From the NCBI GenBank assembly GCA_964498125.1, contig CAZCGE010000067.1:1-31879 (forward strand): DNA of 31,879 nucleotides, written 5' to 3'. Every line of letters begins with the position of its first letter. The stretch's first letter is position 1. The position numbers were made by a program, and so were the translations under genes. Below the pieces are notes generated by a model. The model saw nothing but the letters and a program-made list of their open reading frames with translations, was not told where the DNA came from and did no database searches. The stretch is from CAMDBL01 sp964498125 (lineage in GTDB: Bacteria > Pseudomonadota > Alphaproteobacteria > Rhizobiales > Hyphomicrobiaceae). Shown here one piece after another: positions 1 through 9,300 of the stretch.

Positions 1-26
1 ACAGGGTCGGGTCAGTCCCCGCAACG

Positions 27-1367
27 TCACTCCTCGCGGAACGCGCGGCGAATCTGGTCGGTCACCGGCTTGACCAGATACGACCAGGTCGTGCGGTCGC
101 TGCCTTCGATGTAGCCTTCGGCGGGCATGCCGGGAACCAGCTTGATCGATTTGAGCTTTTCGGCCTCGGTGCCCGTCGCCCTGATGCGGGCCAGGAAATA
201 AACGGCTCCACTTTGCGGCTCGCGTGTCAGATCCGCGGCAACGCGGGATACTTCACCGATGATCTCCGGCGTGGTCTCGCGGCTGAGGCTCGGGAAGCGC
301 AGCATGGCTCGCCGGCCAATCGACACCTGGTCGATGTCATTGGGAGAGATGCGTACCTCAATGGCCAAGGCATCTTCGCTCGGCACGACCAACATCAGGA
401 CCTCGCCGGCGTTGATGACGCCGCCGATCGTGTGCACCGCCAATTCGTGCACGGTGCCGGACTGTGGCGCCTTGAGCTCGATGCGCCGCATCTGATCCTC
501 GGCCGCCATGCGCCGCTCGATCAGCTCGTTGATGCGGGCCTCGGTGTCGCGTAGCTCCCTGCCGGCCTCGCTCTGCGCCGACTGATCAATACCGGTGATC
601 TGCAGTCCGGTCTCCGTAGTCTGGCCGCCAACGCGGGCGATTTGCGCGATCAACTGACCGCGCTCGCCCTCGAGCTTGGCGAGGTCGCGCTCGCTGCTGA
701 CGATGCGGGCCAATGGCACCAGTTGCTTGGCATAGAGGTCGCGCAGGCGACCCAGCTCATCCTCCAGAAGCTTGATCTCTTTTTCCTTGGCCATGCGTTG
801 CGCGGTGAGACCCTCGATTTCCTTGCCCTGCTGTTCGATGCGCAGGCGCAGCTGATCCTGCTGACCGGTTCTCTGCGTGCGTCGCGATTGAAACAATTGA
901 GCTTCGTCCGCCATGACGGTCGGGGCTTCGGGATCACTCGCCGCGAAATTGTTCGGAAAACGCAGCCCACTGACCCCATCACGTTCGGCGGAGAGCCTGG
1001 TCTTGCGGCCGATGAGCTGGACGAGCTGGGTGGTGACGAGACCTAGATTGGCGCGGGCCTGCGTCTCGTCGAGGCGCAGCAAGACATCGCCGGCAGTGAT
1101 CTTGTCACCATTCTTGACAAGGATCGAGGCGACGATGCCTCCGGTCGGATGCTGGACTTTCTTGGCGTTGCTGTCGACAACCACCAGCCCGGAGGCGATG
1201 ACGGCGCTCGACAACGAGGCCGTGGCGACCCAGCCGCCCATCCCGACGACAAGCGCTGCGATGGCGACGATGGTGGCAATCAAGCGGCGTAGAAGCGCCG
1301 GCTCCAGCCGATTGTCGCTGGCCGCGACAGTCGACCCCGCGCCTTTTTTCGTCCCGAATCCCAGCAT
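27..1367 (-). CDS. HlyD-family type I secretion periplasmic adaptor (membrane fusion protein)
   Basis: This 446-residue protein is the adaptor of a type I secretion system. It would link the inner-membrane ABC exporter to an outer-membrane TolC-like channel. One membrane segment is visible near residues 30-55 (LIATIVAIAALVVGMGG), followed by a lipoyl/barrel-sandwich half (VQHPTGGIVASILVKNGDKI), a long charged and Gln-rich coiled-coil hairpin (about residues 150-290), the second lipoyl half (LKAPQSGTVHELAVHTIGG) and a beta-barrel domain ending near the C-terminus. Length and order are typical of PrtE/HlyD proteins. It starts at ATG 1367, 41 bp after the ABC transporter stop, so the two are almost certainly co-transcribed. 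No TolC homologue is in the window. The substrate is very likely the giant RTX protein encoded upstream on the same strand. Confidence 0.95.
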   Translation of the reverse strand: MLGFGTKKGAGSTVAASDNRLEPALLRRLIATIVAIAALVVGMGGWVATASLSSAVIASGLVVVDSNAKKVQHPTGGIVASILVKNGDKITAGDVLLRLDETQARANLGLVTTQLVQLIGRKTRLSAERDGVSGLRFPNNFAASDPEAPTVMADEAQLFQSRRTQRTGQQDQLRLRIEQQGKEIEGLTAQRMAKEKEIKLLEDELGRLRDLYAKQLVPLARIVSSERDLAKLEGERGQLIAQIARVGGQTTETGLQITGIDQSAQSEAGRELRDTEARINELIERRMAAEDQMRRIELKAPQSGTVHELAVHTIGGVINAGEVLMLVVPSEDALAIEVRISPNDIDQVSIGRRAMLRFPSLSRETTPEIIGEVSRVAADLTREPQSGAVYFLARIRATGTEAEKLKSIKLVPGMPAEGYIEGSDRTTWSYLVKPVTDQIRRAFREE

Positions 1368-1408
1368 GTTGTGTTCGCCTTCTCAGAAAATGTGACGCTG
1401 GCGCGATC

Positions 1409-3139
1409 TCAGGCAGCAGGAGCAGTGGCTGTTGCCAGCCCGGGCGGCACCTGCCGCAGCGCCTTGCGCAGGACCTCGTCCTTGGGACCGAAGGCGGTGA
1501 TCTGGCCGCCACCGACGACGGCGACGAGGTCGGCCGCGGCCAGCACGCTCGGTCTATGGGCAATGACGACGGCGATGCCGCCGCGCTGCTTGACGCTTTT
1601 CAAGGCGGCATTGAGCGCTTCCTCGCCCTCGGCATCGAGGTTTGAGTTGGGCTCGTCCAACACGACCAGGAAGGGATCGCCATAAAGAGCCCGGGCGAGC
1701 GCGACGCGCTGGCGTTGACCGGCCGACAGCGATTCACCGCCTTCACCGATTTGCGTCTCGTAGCCGCTGGGCAGTTTCAAAACCAACTGATGCACGCAGG
1801 CGGCTTCCGCCGCGGCGAGCACGCGCGCTGGTTCTGGATTGTCCTCAAACCGGGCGATATTCTCGGAAATGGTCCCATCGAACAGCTGCACGTCTTGTGG
1901 CAGGTAGCCGACCGAGCGACCAAGATCCTCGATACTCCAGCGATCCAGGCTGGCGCCGTCGAGCCGCACCGAGCCGCGCGCGGGTGTCCAGATGCCAGTA
2001 ATGGCGCGCGCCAGTGAGGATTTCCCAGCCGCGCTCGGACCGATGACGGCGAGCACTTGCCCAGCCGATAAAGTGAAACTCGCCTGGCTCATGACGACAC
2101 GTTGGCTGCCAGGTATCGTGACGGTCAGGCCCTCGACGGCGAGCGAAGCAGACGGCGTTGGCAGCTTCAGCGGCTCCTGCAGCGGCGGCAGGCTCGCTTG
2201 CACCTTTTCAAAACGGGACGCGGCGGCGCGCGCGGCAACGAAGCCCCGCCAGTTGGCGATGGCGATCTCGATGGGCGCCAATGCGCGCGCCGAGGCGACC
2301 GAGACGGCGATGATGGCGCCCGCCGTCATCTCGCCTTTGATGGTGAAGTAGGCGCCGCACCCCAGCACGGCCGATTGCAACATCATGCGCACGACCTTGG
2401 AGGCGCTGGATAGGCCGCCGGTAATGTCATTCAGCCGCTCGTTCTCGTTGAGGTGCTTCTCGTTGACGGTGGCAAAACGCTTGGCCAGACGCGGACCCAA
2501 TCCCATGGCCCTCACCACCTCGGCGTTGCGCTGGGAGGCGACAGCGATATCCATCTTCAGCTTTGCGGCGTGCGTGAGTTCCGCGGTCGGCTTACGCACA
2601 ACCCGTTCCATGATCAACGTTAGGGCAATCAGGATCACGGCGCCGCTGAGTGTGAGCCAGCCCAGCATCGGGTGCAGCAAGAATACGAAGGCGAGGTAGA
2701 TCGGCAGCCAGGGCATATCGAGCAGCGCAACGGGGGCCTGGCCGGAGAGGAAGGTTCGGATTGTGTCGACATCCCGGACCGGCTGCATGGAATCGCCCGG
2801 TTTGGCGCCTTGCAGCGGCAGCCGCGTCACCGCCTCGTGCGCAAGCATCGTCAGCCGCCGCTCGACCCTGGTCCCGAGCCGCACCAGGATCTGCGAGCGC
2901 AGCACCTCGATGAGCCCTTGGAACGCGAAGAGTCCGGCGGCAAGAATGGAAAGGACGACGAGGGTCGGCAGGCTCTGGCTCGACAGCACCCTGTCGTAGA
3001 CCTGCAGCATGTAGATCGAGCCGGTCAGCGCCAAAATATTGACGACGCCCGACGCTATGATCAGGACGGTCGCGACCAGTTTGACAGCGCCGAGGGCTTC
3101 ACGCACCTCGCTTTTTTTGGCTCGCTTCGTCAACTCCAC
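1409..3139 (-). CDS. type I secretion system permease/ATPase (PrtD-type ABC exporter)
   Basis: This 576-residue fused membrane/ATPase protein is the inner-membrane exporter of the type I system. The N-terminal half carries the transmembrane domain, with hydrophobic stretches near residues 20-45, 60-75 and 140-175 and a conserved YDRVL-type region after the first pair. The ATPase half has Walker A GPSAAGKSS (about residue 366), signature LSAGQRQR (about 470) and Walker B LVVLDEPNSNLD (about 490). There is no N-terminal C39 peptidase domain, which fits RTX substrates with an uncleaved C-terminal signal. The start is a GTG at 3139, preceded by a G-rich stretch; no in-frame ATG is better placed. 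It lies 239 bp after the RTX gene, beyond a terminator hairpin, and 41 bp before the adaptor gene. Confidence 0.95.
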   Translation of the reverse strand: MELTKRAKKSEVREALGAVKLVATVLIIASGVVNILALTGSIYMLQVYDRVLSSQSLPTLVVLSILAAGLFAFQGLIEVLRSQILVRLGTRVERRLTMLAHEAVTRLPLQGAKPGDSMQPVRDVDTIRTFLSGQAPVALLDMPWLPIYLAFVFLLHPMLGWLTLSGAVILIALTLIMERVVRKPTAELTHAAKLKMDIAVASQRNAEVVRAMGLGPRLAKRFATVNEKHLNENERLNDITGGLSSASKVVRMMLQSAVLGCGAYFTIKGEMTAGAIIAVSVASARALAPIEIAIANWRGFVAARAAASRFEKVQASLPPLQEPLKLPTPSASLAVEGLTVTIPGSQRVVMSQASFTLSAGQVLAVIGPSAAGKSSLARAITGIWTPARGSVRLDGASLDRWSIEDLGRSVGYLPQDVQLFDGTISENIARFEDNPEPARVLAAAEAACVHQLVLKLPSGYETQIGEGGESLSAGQRQRVALARALYGDPFLVVLDEPNSNLDAEGEEALNAALKSVKQRGGIAVVIAHRPSVLAAADLVAVVGGGQITAFGPKDEVLRKALRQVPPGLATATAPAA

Positions 3140-3178
3140 GCACTACCCCCAAACAGACGACGCCCAGGTTCAGCCAAT

Positions 3179-3224
3179 CTCTGGCTACAACTCAGCTATA
3201 GCTCTGGCTACAATACAGCCATAG
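3179..3224. repeat. tandem 23-bp direct repeat upstream of the ABC exporter gene
   Basis: Two adjacent 23-bp units (3179-3201 and 3202-3224) both begin CTCTGGCTACAA and end ATAG, with 3 mismatches. They lie 40 bp upstream of the GTG start of the ABC exporter, after the RTX gene terminator. The surrounding 3179-3300 stretch is clearly more AT-rich than the neighbouring coding sequence. A tandem activator or repressor site, or a promoter region for the exporter genes, is plausible but not shown. Confidence 0.6.
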
Positions 3225-3324
3225 CCTATCAATGCATATTATTGAACTATTGTCAGTACTTGGCATTCTTTAAAGGTAGAATGCAAGCCTTGCGCCAGAT
3301 CATGGCTGAAAAGACACGGAACTA

Positions 3325-3362
3325 GAAAAACAGTTACCGCCCGGCGTGGGTGCGCCGGGCGG
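3325..3362 (-). terminator. intrinsic terminator after the RTX peroxidase gene
   Basis: A perfect 10-bp GC stem (CCGCCCGGCG at 3337-3346, CGCCGGGCGG at 3353-3362) with a 6-nt loop is followed on the minus strand by a T-rich run (TAACTGTTTTT, down to 3325). It starts 16 bp after the RTX stop codon. On the plus strand the stem is followed by CTTTTCTT, so it may work both ways. It would separate or attenuate expression of the exporter genes relative to the substrate gene. Confidence 0.85.
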
Positions 3363-3378
3363 CTTTTCTTGCACCTGA

Positions 3379-6300
3379 TCAGCCGATCAGATTGAAGTCG
3401 GCGACTGTCACAGTCAGGGCATTTCCGACGCCCAACAACTGGATGGAGTCCCCCGTCGCGATGATCGTGACGAGGGTATCGGCGCCCACGTCGGTGATCG
3501 CAACTTGTGTAGCGAAATTGACCGCGATGATGCCTGCGAAGGCGGTGAGGTCAATCTTGTCCTGGCCACCGACGGGGTTGGCGTCGAAACCAACAACCAC
3601 ATCATTGCCGAACAGGGGGGCGAACTTCAGGGTATCGTTGCCAACGCCACCTCCCATGGTGTCGTTGCCCGCGCCGCCGGTGAGCGTGTCGTCGCCGGCG
3701 CCACTCATGATCAGGTCGGCACCCTCACCGCCATCGAGCATGTCGTTGCCGGCACCACTCGTCATGGTGTCCGCACCGGCGCCGCCGAGCATCGTGTTGT
3801 TGCCCAAGCCATCGCTCATGACGTCGGCGCCCTCACCGCCGTCGAGGCTATCGTTGCCCACGGCGCCTCCGACGGTGTCATTACCAGCACCGCCGGTAAT
3901 CGTGTCGTCGCCGGCGCCACCGAAGATCAGGTCGGCATCCGCGCCGCCATCGAGCATGTCGTTGCCGGAGCCGCCAACAAGCGTATCGCTGCCGCCGCCG
4001 CCCGACAGTGTGTCGAGACCATTGCGGCCGTAGATAAGGTTGTTGGCGCCGTTGCCGGTTCCATTGAAGTTGCCCGTGCCAAGGTAGACCAGGGTTTCGA
4101 GGTTGGCGCCGAGCGCATAGCTGTCGAGCCACGACCGCACCGTGTCGATACCGGCGCCGTCGAGTTCGACAACTGCATCGCCGATATCGTCGACGACGTA
4201 GGTGTCGTTGCCGGCAGCACCGGCCATCGAGTCGGCGCCTGCGCCGCCGCCGATCAAGTCGTTGCCATTCGCGCCGATCAGGGTGTCGTTGCCGGCGGCG
4301 CCTCCCAGTGTGTCATTGCCGGCACCGCCGACAATGGAGTTTGCATTGGCGTTGCCGATAACGCTCTCCGGATTAACGTCATTGACCGAGATCACGATGT
4401 CGCTGGTTGCACTGACGATGCCGCCAGCGTCGCGGGCCCGGATGCCGAGCGCCATGGATGACGCCTGCTCGAAGTCGATGGCGACTCCGCTCAGGACGCG
4501 CAGCTGATTGCCAACGATGCGGAATGCGCCGGAGACCGTGGTGCCGTCGGCGAACTCGAAGGTGTGAGTGTCGCCAGAATCCTGGTCGATCGCCGACAAG
4601 ACTGCGACGACCGTTCCATTGGCGGCGGCTTCGTTGACGCTGCTGTTGCTCAGCGTCACGCCGGTTGGCGCGTCGTTGGCGTCGGTGACGCCGATCCTGA
4701 TGTTGTAGGGATTGTTCGTCGACGGCAGGCCGCCGGCATCGAACACCTCGATCACCAGGTCGATCTGCGACGCGGCCTCGAAGTCGAGACTGACGCCGTC
4801 GACCAGCTTCAGGTTGCCGCCCACGATCTCGAAGCGTGCGTCGCTGATCGTGAACGTGTGGGTGTCGCCGACGGTCGGGTCGATGACGACGATCGGGCCG
4901 ATGATGGCGCCGGCGTCGTTCTCGGCCGCGGCGCCGGAGTTGCCGCCGTTGAGCGTCATGCCGGTCGGTGGCAGGTTGCTCGGCAGGCTGTTTGTCAGGC
5001 TCGTTGCCGCGAAGTCGCCGATGGCGATGACAGTATCGCCGCCGACGGCGACGATCTCGCCGGAGTTGGTTGCGGTCACCGCCACGGCGTTGATGACGAT
5101 CGACTCGATGTTGTCGAGCTCGGCGATGACGACCTCACCGGTGCCATCGTCGCGGGTGACGACGGCCTCGGTCGTCGCGCCGTCAAGAGGCCCAAAACCC
5201 GCCGCCTCTGCCTCGTCCGCCGTATAGATGCGGAAGAGATCGCCGGCGTTGTTGCCCCTGATGTCGAAGGTGTCGCCGGCGGCTGTCGCATCGCCGCCGC
5301 CGTCGATCAGATCGCGGCCGTCGCCGACCCGCCAGCCGATGGTGTCGTCGCCGTCGACGCCGTCGGTCAGTATGGGCGAGCTGTCGCCGAAGATGGTGTC
5401 GTTGCCGACACCGCCGTCGATGGCGTCGTCGCCGCCGAGACCGGTGATGGTGTCGGGGAAGTCACCGCCGGCGAGTGCGTCGGCGCCCGCCGTGCCGATG
5501 ATGATCTCGCCGTCGAGGATATCGGCGACCGACAGGGCCGAAACCGTCACGCCAGCGGGCTCGACGCCAGTGAGGAGGAATTCGGCAACCAGCGCGCTGG
5601 TCAATTCCGCGCCATCAAAGAAGAGCAGTGTCTCGATATTGATGATCGCGTCTTCCTCGCCCGCCGCCGCATCGACGACCTCGAGAATGCCCTCGGCGTT
5701 GAGCACCAGGGTGAAGTTGGCGAGCGGACCGCTGAACACGGCGACGTCGTTGCCGAGACCGCCATCCAGGATGTCGTTGCCGGGACCGCCGATGATGACA
5801 TCGTCGCCGGCCAGCGCCTGTACGATGTCGTCGCCGGCCAGCGCGTTGATCAGGTCGGCGCCGAGCGTGCCGACCAGCAGATCGTCACCCAGGGTGGCCG
5901 CCGCCACCGCGGCCGGGGCAACCGGATCGGTCGGAGTCGAGAACACGACCTCCGGGATGCCGTTGTTGCCGGTGAAACGGCCGACGACGCGCACGGCCAA
6001 GCCTTCTATTGCCATGTCTGCCGTGATGAGCAGCACGCGGCCGGTGACCGGATTTCCGGCTACGGGATCGTCGAGTGGGATCCAGTCTTGCAAGCCGGCG
6101 GTCTGCTCGACCTCCCAGGAGAAGGTGAATGCCTCGATCGGCGGCAGGCCGTCCGGATCGATGACGGTGCCGATGGCCGCCGTCAGCGTCTCGCCGACGG
6201 TGACGCCGGGATTGCCGCCGTCGAGGATCGCCAGCAGGCCGGTCGCCGGGGTGTTTGTGATCGCCGGATCGAGGATGACGACTTGGTCGGCGAATTGGAG

Positions 6301-9300
6301 AACTTCGAAGTTGCGGATCTTGTCGATGCCGTCCGCGATGCGGCCACCACCACCACCACCACCAACCGGGACGGTGTGCGTGACCGTGATGAAGCCGTCA
6401 CCGTCCATATCGACGCCGCCGCCTTCGATATTGTAGTTGGCGATGACATCGCCGAAGACAGCGATGTCGACATCGCCGGCCATGTTGGTCGTGTTGGCGG
6501 AGTTGTCGAGCGCGAGCTCGACATTGCTGCCGTCGCTGTTCAGGATCTCACGCACGGCCTTGAGCTGGCCGGGATTGATTTCGCCAGAACGCAGCCGCGC
6601 CTGGATCTCGTTCAGGCTGTCGACAGTGTACAGCTCGTCCCCGGTGCCATCCTTGTTCTCCATCACCGCAATGCGCACGTTGAGCCAGGCATCACCATCG
6701 AGGATGTCGTTGCCGAGGTTGCCGGTGATCGTGTCGCTACCGGCGCCACCCAGAATGATCTCGCTGCCATCGCCCGCCAGCAAGCCAAAGACCACGTCCG
6801 TCGGAAGGCTAAGCGGGGCCCCGAAGTACGTCTGCAGGCCGGCGATCATGTCGACGCCGGACTGTGTCAGCCGGTTGTCGAAGTCTTCGCCGAGCAGCAG
6901 CTTGGCGGCGCCCGTCAGCTTGTCGTCATGGTTCCAGCCCGACAGGCCTTCGACCGAGTCGAACCGGTCGCGCAGGATCAGCGCCTGGCGCGCATCGAAC
7001 ACGCGGATGCCGAGGTCGGAGTCGGCGGCGAACGCATCGCCCTTGTGGATCGCCCAGTCGAAGCCATCCATGCCGTTGTTGCGCTGGATGCCATTGCTCT
7101 GCACCATGATGTCGTTGCCGTTCTCGGCATCATAATCGGTGTCGTTGCCCTGGCCGTTGAGGATGTCGTGGCCGACGATCGTCGAGTTGAAAAACAGCTC
7201 GGAGTTCTCGCCGGACAGCCCGTCAAAGCCCTCGCCGCCCTCGATCCAGTCGTCACCTTCGTTGCCGAGCAATACGTCCGGCGCGGTGCCGCCGAGGATC
7301 CAGTCGTTGCCCTCGCCGGCGAACACTTCCGTCGTGTCGGTTGCCGCCATCAGGAAGTCGTTGCCGGTGCCGCCGAACAGCAGGTCGAGGCCGTGGCCAT
7401 TGACGATGACGTCGTTGCCGGCTTCGCCGCGCAGGAAATCGTCACCGAACGGATCCTCGATGATGTCGTCGCCGTCACCGCCGAACACCTGGTCGGATTC
7501 CATGCCGGGATTGAGGTAGTCGTCGCCGCCATCGCCCCACAGCGTGTCGATGCCCTTGTCGCCATAAAGTGCGTCGTTGCCCTCGGTGCCGCCGAGCACG
7601 ACGTGCTCGCCGCCGGAGAACTTGAGGATGTTGCCGTCGTTCCAGCCATCGCCGTCGAGGTCGGTGGTCCCATTCTGGCGGAACACCTTGGGATCGAAGG
7701 CCTGCTGGAACGAGTCGTCGTGGGTCGGATCGAGCTGCGCTTTGTCACTGGCATTGTCGTTCGCGGGATCGCCGCTGTAGTTCTCCTGCCGCACCTCCGG
7801 ATCGAGTTCCAGGATCATGTCCGGAACCTCCATGATCTCGGCGGACAAGTGGGTGGCATGCAGATCACCGAGGTCGGTGTTGCGCATGATGATGTCGGCG
7901 AAGGTGTTCGGCTCCAGCATGTTGAGCAGGTTCATGCCCTGCGTGCGGCTGAGGTAATAGAACCGGTCACCGTTCTGCAGATGCTCCAACTGGTATTCGA
8001 AGACGAAGTTGAAGGTCGAGCCGAGCTGGCCGCCGAACTCCATCAGCTCCTCGGCCAGGCCGCCGACCCACAGGTCGACGGCGTTGAGACCGCCGAGCGG
8101 GCCATCGGCCCAGCCGTTCGTGGCATTGAGGAAGTCGAGGCGATCAGCGGGCGCATCGACGCCGCCGAGAACGAGCAGCGTCGCCGCATCACGCTTACCT
8201 TCGAGCGTCGTCTCCGCCAGGATGCTGTCATGCGTTCCGTACGCGGCGATGAAGTTGATGATCGACAGCGGGTGCTTGATGTTCTGAGCGAAGTCGAACC
8301 AGCTGGTGTACGGCTTGACCTGCGGGTCGCCGCTCATCTCATACATCTGCGTGCGCGCGTCGTTGAGCGTCGGAATGCCGGTGTCGCGGCCACGGGCGAT
8401 ATTGAGCACCGCGAGGTCGAGCGGCAAGCCGACCAGGTTGTTGCGCAACGCCTCGACGATGAACTCGTCCATCTCGTTGCCGACCTGGCGCGACATGCCG
8501 CGAATGATGGCGCCGGTGGCTTCCTCGACCGTCGCACCGCTGGCGGTGAAGGCCTGCGGGTTGAGGAAGGCCGCGATCAGGCCGATCTGCTCGGCGTCGT
8601 CGAGGGCGCCGTCACTGTTGACGAGCGTCAGATCCTGGTCGAGCCGGTCGACGGTGTCGGTCAGCATCGAGTGGCCGAAACGGTAGACCGTGTTGGCGAA
8701 CTCGGACAGGATCGCCGGATCGAGGTCGGCCGAGTTGGTGAAGACGAAGAAGTCGACGTTGGGCTGGATGCGGCGCGCGAACTCCTCGAACACCATATGT
8801 TGGTATTGCATCTCGGTGACGAAGCGGGCGGCCTGGAACAGGCGCTCGCCGTTCCATACAAGTTCGCTGAGGTCAGCGGGGACTTCCGTGACCGGCTGCA
8901 GCAGCCATTCATTGATGACAGCTAGATCGCCCGACGCGATGATGGTGTTCTTGTTGTCTTCCACCAGCCGGTTGTGCTCGGCGTGGAAGACGAAGTGGAC
9001 CGTGGTCAGGCCAATGTTCTCGTTGCCGCGGCCATCACCTGTGATGAAGTGGGAGCCGAGCATCTCGTTGTCGTAGGTCAAGCCAAGGTGATCGTCGGCG
9101 TAGAAGTCCGCCGTCGTGATCGAACCGTCGCCATTGACATCGGTCAGAGTGTCAACGCCCGCATCGTAAATGCCATTGCCATTCGCGTCGAAGTCCGAAT
9201 CCGCGACCTGCGCAACCTTCGGCGTTGCCGGATTGTGGTCGTGGTCAACGGTTCCCGGCGCCGCGTGGTGCGAAATGTCGTTGAGGAAGGCGTGGCCGGT

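Noticed and set aside
6343..6366. (CCA)n/(GGT)n run as a possible microsatellite
   Set aside because: It encodes a short in-frame poly-Gly linker in the RTX protein; too short to call a separate repeat.
4564..8925. Very long open frame on the plus strand (1,453 codons) and others opposite the RTX gene
   Set aside because: It is antisense to the RTX gene; high GC and the biased repeat codons keep the complementary frame open. The translation has no recognisable domain.
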